Below are positions 11,585-23,889 of a stretch of DNA of 64,000 nucleotides, in pieces. Position 1 is the first letter of the stretch, and each line of letters begins with the position of its first letter. The notes beneath the pieces were generated by a model. The model ran no database searches and was not told where the DNA came from. It saw nothing but the letters and a program-made list of their open reading frames with translations. The DNA is from Suillus spraguei. Taxonomy: Eukaryota; Basidiomycota; Agaricomycetes; Boletales; Suillaceae. The DNA is taken from contig JABCPU010000011.1 in the NCBI GenBank assembly GCA_016800925.1, positions 310,001 through 374,000 of the forward strand. Reading direction: 5' to 3'. The position numbers and the translations under genes were made by a program.

Positions 11585-11781
11585 AAAGATTAAAGTCCAT
11601 TTTGATCGTGACTATCCATCTTCGACCCTGAACCCTGATCACTTAGATCAGCAGACTAGCGTACGCGTATGCTGAGCAGATTGTCAAGAGAAGCCCTCTG
11701 ACAGAAGACAAGCCCTAACGGACAGCAAGACAGCGTGTGTAGGCACCGAGAAAGTATAACTCATCAGACGAATCATCAAAC

Positions 11782-12616
11782 ATGGCGACCAAAGAATTTG
11801 AATACAAGATCGGTCAACCAAACGGTTTTGATGGAGATCGCGATAACTCTCGCGAGTTTATCCAGTCGTGCAACTTGCACTTTGACATCAACGAAAAGCT
11901 TTATACCACCGACAAACAGAAGATCATTTTCATAACATCCTTCATGACCGAGAAGAATGCCAAATCTTGGAAAGAACAATTCCTTGAACATGCCCAATCA
12001 ACCGACACCTCTGGACAAAAAGTTGGTTATGGGACCATGGTGGATTTTATGAAAAGCTTTAAAGAAGCCTTCGAACCAGTGGATACCAAAGGAACCGCAC
12101 TCACGAAACTCAGAGACCTCAAACAAGGAAGTGGAGACCTTCACACCACGTCGCTGACTTTGAGGCACTTGCAGCCAAGGCTCAGATCACCGACAATGCA
12201 ACGAAAATCCAATTCTTCCAAGATGGCCTTAATTGGGGTATCCTCACAAAGCTTTTCGCAACAGGAGATGTCTCAGAAGTATTCCGAGATGTTGTGCTGC
12301 AATGCGTTGCTATTGACAACGCCCATCATCATCTTCAAGCCATGAGGACACGTCATGCTCCACAACAGAAGAAGAAGAATTATGGAAATGCACGGTACAT
12401 TCCGAACCGTGATTCCAATGCAATGGTCATAGATCGAATCTCCGATATGGAGAGATCCGAATGTATGAAGAAGGGACAATGCTTCGGATGCAAGAAGACA
12501 GGACATCGTATTCATAATTGTCCTGACAGAAAGAAGAAAACCCCGCTCCGACAAACCGAGGTCAAAGAAGGAGAAGACGATGAAGAAACTGTAAGGAGGA
12601 TTGTCGCGGATTTTTG
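11782..12616 (+). pseudogene. chromovirus Gag, frameshifted
   Basis: Starts at ATG 11782 with MATKEFEYKIGQPNGFDGDR, the usual Ty3-type Gag capsid-like start. The frame shifts at about 12148 and resumes as VADFEALAAKAQITDNATK. It ends in a CCHC zinc knuckle, CFGCKKTGHRIHNC (C-X2-C-X4-H-X4-C), used for RNA packaging, and a basic tail. The function would be particle assembly. One shift breaks this copy. Confidence 0.8.
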
Positions 12617-15600
12617 ACTTGGAGAAACAAAGACTCGACGTATGTTTCTCCCAATGTATTACTAAGACTTGTACGCGCTGTAGGTGAAAGAAAAGAACTT
12701 CGTGTCCCTATCACCCTTCACTCGCATACTCGTTTAAAATCCGTCGACACCACTGCTGTGATTGATTCAGGCGCAGCCGGAACGTTCATCTCTGAAGAGT
12801 TTGTGAAACTCCATCAAATCACACGACGAAAACTCAAAACACCGTTTCGAGTTACTACAGCAGATGGAACCCTTATAAAAGGAGGACCAATCACACACTA
12901 CTGTCTCCTAGTGGTCAAAATTGATGAACGAACCATGTATGGAAAATTCAATATCACCAAACTAGGAAGAAGAGATCAAATCCTTCTGGGAATTCCGTGG
13001 TTACGAGCAATGAACCCAAATATAGATTGGGCTGCTGAAACACTTGTCCTTCCCCAAACAACGAAATCGGATGAAATCGAAATTGATATAGATACGGATC
13101 GGAAGAAGAATGGATTGCCCCAACTCTTCAATCATCATTTCAAATGGCAACATTCCCGACTTCCGAGAGCCCTCGTCGCTTCTCCTACTGATGTTCCTGA
13201 AGACCTGGAACCAGAAGTATGAATGCCACGTACTATAAACCCCACTCCACATGTACAACTGCCACGACCAGTGTCACCGATTCCCCGCGCAGAAAAGCGC
13301 AAGAATGAATCTGAACCCGAGCAATGGGTCGGACAAGAACCTATTGAACAACGACCAATAGAAGAGCAGAAACATGGAAAAAGAAAAGCAGAAGAAGAGA
13401 TCCCAGGACGAGACACCAATGTACCGAAAATTATCCAAGTTCTATGTTCCCCCGAAAACTCTTCCAGCTTCGATTGAAGAAATTCCCGATGAAGAACCTG
13501 TGCCCTCGTTAATTCCAACAGAGGATGATGACCAATTCAATACTATGCGAGATGTCTGGCATGCACCAGAAGTGCGAGAAATTTCCTCCTACGGGCTTGG
13601 AGATGGAGAATTTCTTGTGGAATACAATACCACGGAGTTAGCATGAGAATCATTGAAGAAGTATCCATGGATACACCTCTCACACATGATGGGACTTCTC
13701 GACTCGAACAACTCCCCAACTACTCCACGATTCCCCTCCCTCCTCCGAAATATAGTAACAAAGCTCAGGAATTCGCCACGGATGAGAAGGAAAAGAAAAA
13801 GAAATCCTTTGAAGAATTGGTCCCGGACTATTTGCACAACTTTGCAGACGTCTTTGCTAAAGACGGATTAAACAAACTACCCCCGAACGCCCTGGTATTG
13901 ATCATCGGATCGATACTAAACCCGGTTTTATTCCCCGTACGTCTAAGGTTTACCCGTTATCAGAAAAAGAACGTGCTGCCGTCAAAACATTTATCGATGA
14001 AAACGTTGCAAAAGGTTTTATCTCAGAATCGAAGTCACCCCAAGCTAGCGGCTTCTTTTTGTGGGAAAGAAGAGTGGAGAATTGCGCCCCTGTCAAGATT
14101 ATCACTACATCAATGACTGGACGGTTAAGAACACTTATCCACTCCCACTCCCTATCTCCCTTGTCGCACGTCTTCATAACGCACAGTTCTTTACAAAAAT
14201 GGATATCCAGTCTGGTTATAACAATATTTGCATCCATCCCGATGATCGCTGGAAAGCTGCTTTTACAACAGAATTCGGTCTCTTTGAACCAAACGTCATG
14301 TTCTTTGGCCTCTGCAATTCACCAGCAACTTTCCAAGCATACATGAATTGTACATTCCAACAGGAAATCAACGAAGGATGGATGGTTATCTATATGGACG
14401 ATATCCTGATTTTCTCTACAACAATGGCGGAACATCGTGAACGAACCAGACAGGTTTTGATGAAGATACGAAAAGAACATCTGTTCTTGAAACCGGAGAA
14501 ATGCACCTTCGATGCAGAAGAAGTGGAATACCTCGGAATGATAATTCGCCCTGGACAAGTTGCTATGGATACCGCCAAGACCAAGGGAATCTCCGAATGG
14601 CCAGTCCCAAATCTGTAAAAGATGTCCGGTCATTCCTCGGCTTTTGCAATTTCTACCGCACTTCATTTCCCACTATTCTGACATCGCCCGACCTCTTATC
14701 GATTTGACAAAGAAAGATAAGGCTTTGATGGTCAACCGAATGTATGGACACCTTCGAGGAATTAAAACGATGTTCACATCCCAACCGGTACTTCGTAACC
14801 CTGATCCTTCCGACAATTTGCCATTGCTACCGATGCTTCGCTCGTAGCAACTGGCGGAGTTCTCCTGCAGACTGACGAGAATGGTGTTTACACCCATGCG
14901 CATATCTCTCACAGTCTTTGAACCCTGCGGAACGCAATTACCAGATCTTTGATCGGGAACTCCTTGCCGTAATCTGGGCATTGAACGAATGGCGTCATTA
15001 TCTTGAAGGGAACCCACACCCTGTCCTAGTATTACTGACCACAAGAACCTTCTGTACTTTAGAAGTGCACAGAAGCTTACCGCGCCAAGCACATTGGCAA
15101 TTGATTTGTCTATTTACGACATCGAACTGCATCATGTTGCAGGTACTAATTGGCAGTACCTGATGCACTATCCGCCGCCCGACTATGACTCCGGAAAGAT
15201 GATAACGAGGACCAGACACTCCTCCCTGATGCTCTATTCGTTCGTCTTATTGAACCGATCTGAAGGATGTTTATCTTCATCCGACCCCTTGACGACCCTG
15301 TGTTCAAAACGCGTCAGACGCCCTCGATGGCGTATGTCTTCCTCCCATGAAATCAGCACTCTCTGACTGGAAGATTGAGGAGAACGTCCTCTATTTTAAG
15401 AATCGTGCCTATATTCCCCGGCACATCGTCCCGATATCCTGAAAGGTATCATGATCATCCTACGCGGGACATCCGGTAGATTCAAAACTGAAGAACTCGT
15501 CAAACGGAAGCTGGTGGCCTGCTATGGGCTCCTATATTCGGAAATATGTGAGGGTTGCGCCCTTTGTCAGCAAATGAAAGTGGATACCACCCTGTTCGAC

Positions 15601-16710
15601 CTCCGCTTGCCCCGATCCCCTCCTCTGGACTCGACCCTTTTCTCAGGTCTCTGTCGATCTTATTACTGACCTCCCTATCTCTGGAGGCTTTGACAGTATC
15701 ATGGTCGTGGTAGACCATGGCCTTACGAAGGGGGTAATTATTATCCCTTGTTTGAAAACCATTACTTCTGAAGGTGTTGCTAAACTATTTTTGAAACACG
15801 TCTACCGACGATTTGGACTCCATGACAAAGTCATCTCAGATCGAGGTCCGCAATTCCTATCTCGCTTCTCTAAGGAGCTTGCCCAACTTCTCGACTACGT
15901 CATCGCTCCATCTACGGCTTATCACCCACAGACTGATGGTCAAACTGAAAGGCTAAATCAAGAACTTGAAACGTATCTACGCATCTATTGTCGCAACAAT
16001 CCTGAAGATTGGGTAGAACATCTACCAATCGCCGAATTCATCCACAACCACCGAAAACATGATGCGAGGAATGCATCACCCTTCTATTTGATGATGGGAT
16101 ACGAACCACGCGCCATCCCTCACCTTATCCCTGATTCATCCGTCCCCGCAGCAGAAGATCGAGTACGATCCCTGCAGAAGATAAGAGAAGAAGCAATCGC
16201 CTGCCATAATATTGCAATGCAAACAATGGCTGAACGATCCCGAGGAGATAAGTACATTCCATGGAAGATCGGAGATAAGGTTTGGCTATCTGCCGCTAAT
16301 CTTAGACTCAAACTCCCATCAAGGAAACTTGCGCCAAAGCGATACGGACCTTTCCCATCATCGATGTCTTATCGCCCATCACATTCACGCTCAAACTCCC
16401 TCCACAGTGGAAAATTCATCCCACGTTCCACGCTTCTGTCTTATCGTCCTATAGCGAAACGGACGTACACGGTCCGAATTCCCTGAACCACCACCTGAAT
16501 CATCGAAGAAGAAGAAGAATATGAAATAGAAGCAATTCTTTCTCACAAAGGAACCGGCATCGCCGACGCTATCTTGTTTCCTGGAAAGGATACTCATCGG
16601 GAGATAACGAATGGCTCCCAGAAAAGAACCTAAAGAACTCCGCTCGAATCCTGAATGCTTATAAGAAGCAACACCCCTCTGATTATCTTCAGTCAATCAA
16701 CTCGCACTAG
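12617..16710 (+). pseudogene. chromovirus Pol: protease, RT, RNase H, integrase, chromodomain (multiple breaks)
   Basis: Order along the frame(s): aspartic protease with VIDSGAAGTF (about 12760); reverse transcriptase with YMDD at 14391-14402 and [10 protein letters not shown] upstream; RNase H remnants near 14830-15180; integrase with the CEGCALCQQ half of its zinc module (about 15550), the first Asp after ITDLPISGGFD, VISDRGPQF and a Glu in LNQELETYL; and a C-terminal chromodomain (about 16507-16710) with [18 protein letters not shown]. Stops and shifts occur near 13222, 13646, 14618, 14850, 15100-15450, 15670 and 16487. The chromodomain places it among chromoviruses, whose integrases can be steered to marked chromatin. 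Confidence 0.85.
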
Positions 16711-16736
16711 CACTTGATCAACTAACGCCGTTTCAA

Positions 16737-18120
16737 ATGTCTTTCCCCACTGCATACATCACCCCCGTCACTGTTGCCAACAATGACTCCGACTCTGAAG
16801 CAGAGCATTACGGAACCCTTGCCACTGAAATCGACAATACCTCTTACATTGAAGCCGCCCTTCTATGTGAAGGACACGCCCTTGAAATCGAAAGAATCCT
16901 CACAGAAAGAGGTGCCTTCCCGGCCCTCCTCCTTGTCAACATTATCCGTACTGCCGCTCTCATTGAAGCCTCAGCCAATGAAACCACAGATATTACATAT
17001 CGTCAACGCTTCCTACATCTCCAAAAACGTATTCATTCTTATGCTATGCTGTTGCTTCCCAATTCTTTTAAAAGCGATGTTGAAGAAGCTATTCACATCG
17101 TGGCCGAACGTCGAGCAGGCATTGCTCGACCTCCCTCTCCGCAGGAAGATACGCCACTTCCTATCCCAGCACCCTCTTCTTCACGCGTGTATTCTAGTCT
17201 TGACGCCTTTACTGGCTTATGCGCTGCTGTCCAGGAGATCAGACAGCTCACCAACTCGGTCGTTGAATCCATCCAGCAATCAGTCGTCGAAACCAGAGCA
17301 GCCAGAAATTTAGTTGAAGAAGCCATCACTGATCTACAGCAAAGCAAGCTGACCTCGCTCCCCTCGTACCCCATCCCCTATCGAACAACTGACTTCACCG
17401 CCCCCGTTATAGTCTCTCACGACCATCCCGCATGGCTGTATGAGCCCTGCACAGAAAAGCAGTGTGAAGCTGCTAAACGATTAGGGATTCCTGTTACTGA
17501 ATTAGTGGCACTCGGGCCTCGACTTCGGGACCTTCATATCCACCCTCCCATGTCTATCCCATCATCATTTGGTCCAATGGATCCTGTCTCGCCAGTCTTA
17601 GTAAAAGATTTTGGCATCACTTCCCCCTCTTCCTCTGACGAACTTCTTGTGATTGCCGAACGAGGCACACCCCTGATCTTCCCGCATCAGCATACCCTTT
17701 CCCTGCTCAACAGGCGCAACTTAGACGCACCAACACCCTTGCCTTAAAACGTATGAGAAAGAATAAGGGAAGAAGCGCGCCAGATCCACTAGTCCCACAC
17801 CCATCATTTCACCATCGCCATTACGTAAATCCATTTCCAACCCCAATAAAAACATGAAATGTCGCATCTGTGGACTACTTGGACATCGTCAAAAGAACTG
17901 TGCGGAATACCAGTGCAAGGTTTGCAGATACTGGTCGCCTACCCATCTATCCATTTATTGTCCTCAACGAGTCGGACCTCCTCCTTTACGTTAACTGGAA
18001 AGATGATGGATTCTACGATGCCTTCGTCTTGGGAGCAACAGCTTGACGATGAACGAATTCAAGCAGAGAAAAGAAGGGACGCTAAGCGATGGCCGGGTTG
18101 AAGAAGCCGCGTATATGAGG
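16737..18120 (+). pseudogene. extra 3' ORF of the chromovirus, with C-terminal zinc knuckles
   Basis: A clean 336-codon ORF (16737-17747) begins after the chromodomain stop with MSFPTAYITPVTVANNDSDS. It is helical in its first half, has a Pro/Ser-rich linker (ARPPSPQEDTPLPIP), and later DHPAWLYEPCTEKQCEAAKR. Near 17700 a second frame takes over (basic LALKRMRKNKG), and after another shift MKCRICGLLGHRQKNC (C-X2-C-X4-H-X4-C) with a second CKVC...H...C cluster follows at 17854-17994. The original protein was therefore probably longer and ended in tandem zinc knuckles. It lies in sense orientation between pol and the 3' LTR. Function unknown; RNA or nucleocapsid binding is possible. Confidence 0.65.
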
Positions 18121-18222
18121 AGTGGATCTTTGCTGACGAGGACTACGAGTATAGTGATGACCCGTTTACTATGAGAACCAGGATGACTAAAGTCGGTGAC
18201 TTTACGTGTAAAAAGGGGGTAA

Positions 18223-18696
18223 TGTTACAATTGTACGTGCCCCTATTCATTTTCTACTTCCTTTACTTCGTATATTACGTAACATGACTCTGACTCATAT
18301 GCTCAACGCATCTGTACTATAGTTGCCTTCCTTATTTGGATACGCACTTACTTTCTCATGCCTCTCTTGGTCCGTGCGCACATATTGGCCTATTTAAGCA
18401 CATTGTACTTGTAGTAGATACTTTACTTTAATCTTACTGGGTTTTACCTGGAACTTCCTTCGCTTAGGTCTCCAACCTAAGTCGTCCTTGAATCGTCTCT
18501 AAGTCTAAGCACTCCTTAGCCTTAGTCTCTATTCTTGCAGAACCTCTTAGACTTGTCTTTGAGGCCGAACCCTTGATCGTACTCGGAACACGTTCCTTGT
18601 ACTTTCACCTTGTCCTCTTCTGGACATTGTAGAACTTCCCAGCAGACCGACTGTGTCTTTTCACTGTCGCTGGTGATGCCACCCCAGTTCGTAACA
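18223..18696 (+). repeat. 3' LTR of the chromovirus
   Basis: Nearly identical to 11110-11584. Preceded by the polypurine tract at about 18209-18220 and followed by the AAACA target duplication. Confidence 0.92.
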
Positions 18697-19186
18697 AAAC
18701 AGTGACTTCAGTAAAGGACTTTATTTCGTAGTGACAGTAGTGGTGACTATTCCTAAGTACTGTGTGTACTATAGGAGGGAAGTAAGGAAAGAGTACGGGT
18801 ACCTAGGAATTTTATACGAAAGGAATAGCTACAGACACGGAAGGGATAGGATTAACACACAGCAGACATGTAATAAGACTGCACTACAGTTTACAAAACA
18901 TCACATACTGGTGAGACTGGATGGACATAGGATGGACGGTGAATCTTGCTTGTGGATGCCTAATGGGTTCGCGGAGATTGCTGAAGATCACCGCTTTGCG
19001 GGAAAGTTGCCGCAGTACAGCCATTAAGCTGCAACGAGGCTTCCGGAGTGTGGAACAATACCGTTAGATAGGGGTAAACACATGGTAAAGTAGGACGGTG
19101 AAGCCAAAGGGTAAGGATAATGATTGCTGTGTGACACCTATATGAAAATGTGCCATTTCAAGCTCAGCATGAGTTTGTTCGTCATA

Positions 19187-19723
19187 CCGGGGCCTTCGGA
19201 GAGTTCCACTCTTCTGCATGCTCACTTTATGAGTCAGACAAGATGGCGACTTGCCGGATACCACAGATGGTACCATGTCCCCATCTTTGTTCTTCCATGC
19301 TTTGAACAGGAATGTTGAATCTTTTCCTGTTTCCTGCTGAGCATACCAGAAATTGAGCAAGGCTGTCGTGTCCCAGTTTTGCAACTTTGAAGGCTCCTTC
19401 AGGTCAATATCCGCCAGAAGATACTTCCTTGCCACAAAGTCATCCTGACTATGTACGAGGGCACTCCATGGCACGACAGCCTTGTCATTCCTGGAACATA
19501 TTCCTGTGTCCACGCATTCAGCAACATCTTGGATGTTGCCACGAAAGACTCACTGTAATGCAATGTAAGAAACGCCCTGACTATGGCTTTCTTCTCCTCA
19601 AGTTTTGTTTCCATGATGTCTGGAAGCAATGGCATCCCATCCCCATCCTGTCGAGTTCAAAAGCTGGTTTTCTGACTCTTTTGCAACCTCCCTTCACCTG
19701 TCATCCTCCATCCCGTGCCCCGG
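19187..19723 (-). pseudogene. KDZ-linked ORF1, left copy, middle fragment
   Basis: The minus strand encodes WDTTALLNFWYAQQETGKDS, FLFKAWKNKDGDMVPSVV and PLLPDIMETKLEEKKAIVRA, matching 38270-38790 of the right arm. It continues from the fragment at 10261-10660 and is cut at 19723 by another family A LTR element, beyond which the ORF1 5' part is deleted. Confidence 0.65.
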
Positions 19724-20669
19724 TGTAACAAACATATTGGCGCTGGGCTTAAAACCCCCTATTTTGACACTCGTCTCACGTCTACAGGAGTTACCACTTG
19801 TCCATGGCCATCTTACCCCTTTAGCAGTACCAGCAGCATCCCACGCTTACTGCACACCATACCGACTGCCGCACCACGTTCCACGAACCGATGTCCTTCC
19901 ATGTCCTTGCTGCATCCACATAGCTCCATTTGGTGCGTAGTTTGTTTCCTGTTCGTTATCACTGATTCCACAGCAAGCGTTATTACATGTTGCCTTGTGC
20001 CGCAGGCCTAGCGCTATGTTTACTTATGGTGATTACTACACTCCAGCACTACTGATCTCGCCTAGAGTATTCTGAGTACATACGAATTAGGATATAAGCA
20101 CCATGTACCCCCACGATACAGTACCTGATTTTACCCCATTGCACGTACTATAGGTCAGGATTATTGTCTAGCTCTGGATCTACCCAGTAGTGGACATAGT
20201 CTTTAAAGTTTCCTTGTCGCTCATTAATACATCACGCTTGTTCTCCATTACCGCTGGCATACTGCTGGACTTTTGACTGTTATTTTGACTGAACTTCTCA
20301 CGCACCGCTACTTTACCGCTGAAAGTACCGCGGCTTCCTTTACTGTTTCCTTGCACTGCTCGCAACCTTACCGCTACTGCTGATATCATCGCTCAATGCA
20401 ACTGTTACTGACTATATCTCGACCACGCTAGCACTGCTACGCACAACACTAGTTCCGGCGTATCATCACTGACTGCGGCAACTTACCGCTGACCTCGACG
20501 TTTGTTTCGCGCATAAGTTAGACTCAAACTTGACCATACTAATAGGCATCCCCCTTTAGGGTCGAACGCTCTTGTTCTCACAAGTGAAGCAGACTAGACG
20601 GAGCACAAGACTCACATACTAGTTTAGGCTGTGGTTTATCTACAGCCCAGGCTAGGTTGTATCTTTACA
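19724..20669 (+). mobile_element. solo LTR-like element, family A, at a deletion breakpoint
   Basis: 946 bp, TGTAACAAACATATTGGCGC at the start and ...GTATCTTTACA at the end; about the same length as the copy at 53882-54834. The flanks (CCCGG left, CCGTG right) do not match. Comparison with the right arm shows that about 2 kb (36255-38270 there: ORF1 5' half, the divergent promoter and the transposase N-terminus) is missing exactly at this element. Confidence 0.7.
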
Positions 20670-23600
20670 CCGTGTTTACCTTCAGAGTGCTGGATGATTT
20701 TCTATTGGACAACCTTGAATGCGGCACCTCCGCGATGAACTATTACAGCAAGCTCCGGTGAATGATCTCGAGCATGTTTCCACACCTTGTTCGGTAATGC
20801 TATTCTTGCTTCATCTAAAGGACATTATGTTGACAAAGGCTGTGGCAAGGATTGATACAGAGAGCTCATGAGAGTTGCTCGACAGTGGAGGCAGTTGAAG
20901 ACCATGAAATGGCATGGCTATGGCCATCGTTCTGACATCCTGAATGCAGGAGATCTTGCATTATTTTGCCCAGCATGTCCTCAGCCTGGGATTAATGTAT
21001 CTTTGTCAGGGGATGAATCACTTGATGAGTGAGTCCTCTTCAATACCGAAGTGAACTCAGTGATGATAAGAACTCCAAGCTGGAAATACACCCGGTCATT
21101 TGTGATGGACGGAAATTTCAAAGCCGAACACCTGCATCCCATTAATCCCCTTGATGAAGTTTGGCTTTCAGATGGGCTTGGATTCATGGTCAGAAAGGAC
21201 AGGTATAAAATGCATCTTGCGGAGGCTGCTGACATGGTGGAAAAATTGAGCTGCAACAATCACCGGGCAGTAAATCAAGCAAATGTGGCACAGCACAAGC
21301 TTGAGTCCACAGGCATCGGGGGAGTTGCCTGTGCCCGGCATGGTTGCTTTGTCCCTCACTCGATGGTTGATTTTCAGAAAGGGGAAAGGCAAGCCAAACA
21401 TGCCATTCGACATTCACTAGTTGACCATGCATCATTTGCAGACAAATTGTTACAGTCGTATGTGCCCCTATTCATTTTTTGTCTCTTTTACCTTGTATAT
21501 TACATAACGAGACTCTGACTCACATGCTCAACGCATCTGTACTATAGTCGCCTTCCTTCTTTGGATACGCACTTACATTCTCACGTCTCTCTTGGTCCGT
21601 GCACACATATTGGCTTATTTAAGCATGTTGTATTACGCTTGTATACCTTACTTTAATCTTACTGGGTTTTACCTGGAATATCCTTCGCTTAGGTCCCCAA
21701 CCTAAGTCGTCTGAATCGTCTCTAAGTCTCAGCACTCCTTAGTCTTAGTCTCTATTCTACCGATCATCTTAGAGTTGCGACTCTTCGACCGAACCCTTGA
21801 TCCTACTTGGAATCCTTCCTCAAGTAGTATTCTTCGTTCTCTTTTGAACATAGTCGAACTTCCAAGCAGACCGTCTGTGTCTTATCACTGTCGCTGGTGA
21901 TGCCACCCCAGTTCATAACACAAATGAACATGGACTACACCCTTTGTGAGGCTGCCCAGCACAACATGGAAGGCATTACCAGTGCTGTCACCTTCTATGA
22001 CATCAACTGTCAATACAACAAGCACTTTCAGGTTCGGGTGCATCGAAGCCAATACCTTGAGATGGTACCGGAACCGACCATCATTCCTGGAATCGGGTTG
22101 TGGCATGTGCATGGACATCAGGACAGTTGCTATGTCCGATATGCTTCAAATTTTATTGAAGGCATTGGCCGGATTGATGGAGAGATCATGGAGACCCTAT
22201 GGCCATGTCTCAATCTGATTTTTCCTGCTGCTCAGGGAATGTCTTGATTATCAGAGGAACGATTCCAATTTCTGCAAGATGATCCGCATGAAAAGGACTC
22301 TTTGCCAGAAATACAAGCTGGCAAAGAATGGCATCGCCGAAAGTGGCAAGGCTTTTGACAGACTCAATGAAGCTGCACCCAGCAATTTAAAGACAGAATG
22401 GTTAACCAGCGAGATGGTTGCTCAGTCCAGGAGGATCAGGGATCCTGCAGTGATGGATTTATATGAAATCAATATCAAGAAGGGTAAGTTGACATTCTTT
22501 GTCTCCATGGAGCTTCGAAGTAATTTTGCACTTAGCACCAAGCAAAAAGGAGATCGAGCTTAGACTACTAGAAGCGGGTAATGCCCGTCATGCAGCACCC
22601 TCTCGCAGATCTGTGGCAACATGGATATCCATTGGGTTGGCAATTGAAGAGGCTCAAATTGCATTGCTCATCGAGGTCCGCAGAATTGGAAGACGATCGA
22701 CGGAGACACAGAGATTAGATATCGCCCAGCAACGTGATCGTATCCAAGGCCAGATAGATGAATTCACTTGGTCTGCTCTTACGCATCTTGGAGAGGGATT
22801 TGATGCAGATGACGATCCTGACAACTTGAACATAGATATTCTTGATGATCTTGATGATGGCCCGGCAGATTTCACTGAGACATCTGATGCGTGGACAAAC
22901 TCCCCTGAGCTCACCATAATTCCATTGCCATCAAACCTTGGGGTTGATCATTGCAGACGCTGTATGGCAGAGGATCTGATTCCGTTGGAGATGTCGCTTC
23001 GTGAAGGGCAGGCCAATGATGCCCTGCACAATCTCCACATTCACTTGTGTAACAAGGCTATCCTGTTCCAAACAACAGTTAGGCAAGCCAAATCTCAAGC
23101 CCTGAAAACTTGAGTGTGGTCCCAGGTGACATCAGTGCAGCAGGCAGTATCCCTACATGCCAGTATATATACAAAAACCAGGAAGCAAATGATACAACTT
23201 GAGCTGGGGCCAGACCAGCTTCAGAAATACAAACCCCTGCTTTGTGAGCAGCTCAAAATCAGCACTGCCATCGGCGATCCAAATGCCCGAGGTCAGTGAA
23301 ATGAGTCCCTCGCTTGGTTCTGGTCCGTGGAAGTCGACATGGACGGTCCAGATAATTCGTGGAATGAGGAATGTGAGTTCGGGCATGCTTGATATATCCC
23401 ATGGTGAGCTGACAGGACCCATCCCAAGTTTACCTGAGTTCATTGGCTTTGGGCAAAGGCACTACGGGATTGATGGAAGGAAGAAATATCATTGGTCCAA
23501 TCGGAGATGGATTGGACGTGCAACTTTTTCTTGTGGAAGGCAACCCAATGGGGTGACTGGATGCAGGAATCATTGTTGAAACAACTTCCGGGTCATGCAT

Positions 23601-23718
23601 GCTATGCGGGAAGGCAGTCTCAAATGTATAGTCTCAAATGTATTCCTTACTAGCTCAAAATGCACAGGCAGCATTTCAAGACCTGCAGCCCGTGTTGATT
23701 GATGGTGCACATGAATGA
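20670..23718 (+). pseudogene. KDZ-family transposase, left copy (N-terminus deleted, interrupted)
   Basis: Starts within TFGVLDDFLLDNLECGTS because the CxC2 region is deleted. Retained core: RELMRVARQWRQLKTMKWHG, CPACPQPGIN, RSFVMDGNFKAEHL (first acidic residue), GVACARHGCFVPHSMVDFQK, VTFYDINCQYNKHF (second Asp), and GIGRIDGEIMETLW (Glu), then a long helical C-terminus. These are the hallmarks of KDZ transposases (Iyer et al. 2014). Lesions: solo LTR at 21448-21920, a 23-bp deletion near 22240, and stops near 23112, 23298 and 23400. A GC-AG intron (donor GGCAAGCC) lies between GER and MNMDY and is shared with the right copy. Confidence 0.85.
21448..21920 (+). mobile_element. solo LTR of the chromovirus inside the KDZ transposase
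   Basis: 473 bp, TGTTACAG...CATAACA, flanked by the 5-bp duplication CAAAT (21443-21447 and 21921-21925). The right arm has the empty site, CATTTGCAGACAAATGAAC, near 35474. It is more diverged from the LTRs of 11110-18696 than those are from each other, so it is older. Confidence 0.93.
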
Positions 23719-23889
23719 ATTTGTTTTGCTGATGAAACACATATTTGACACCCAAACATTGAGTCCCGGGAATTGTCCGGGTCAGCCCATGTCGGAGTTT
23801 GAATTTCTTATCCATCCATCATTGACTCATATCATCACCTCTTCACCATCTGTGACTTTCATTGCCAGCATCACAGTCTTGCATTAGCC

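Larger units (their letters stand above)
11110..18696 (+). mobile_element. Ty3/gypsy retrotransposon, chromovirus type, with both LTRs
   Basis: Two 474-475-bp LTRs (11110-11584 and 18223-18696), TGTTAC...GTAACA at their ends, nearly identical to each other. The element is flanked by the 5-bp duplication AAACA (11105-11109 and 18697-18701). A purine tract (AAAAAGGGGG) precedes the 3' LTR. Gag, protease, reverse transcriptase, integrase and chromodomain are all found in order but with several frameshifts. The high LTR identity suggests a fairly recent insertion, while the broken pol argues against autonomy. A solo LTR of the same family is at 21448-21920. Confidence 0.93.
10661..19186 (-). mobile_element. 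~0.93-kb LTR-like element (family A) split by a nested Ty3/gypsy element
   Basis: Reverse orientation. The segments 10661-11109 and 18702-19186 together make about 934 bp and align with the 19724-20669 and 53882-54834 elements at both ends (TGTAAAGATACAA at one end; GACGAACAAACTCATGCTGA at the other, against TGTAACAAACATATTGGCGC). CCGG flanks both sides (10657-10660 and 19187-19190), and the right arm has the uninterrupted site (GGATCCCAGGGCC). It is probably a solo LTR; no internal coding region is left. Confidence 0.65.

Noticed and set aside
16774..17313. second-frame ORF overlapping the chromovirus 3' ORF
   Set aside because: Shadow of the longer 336-codon ORF in another frame; no start context or motif.
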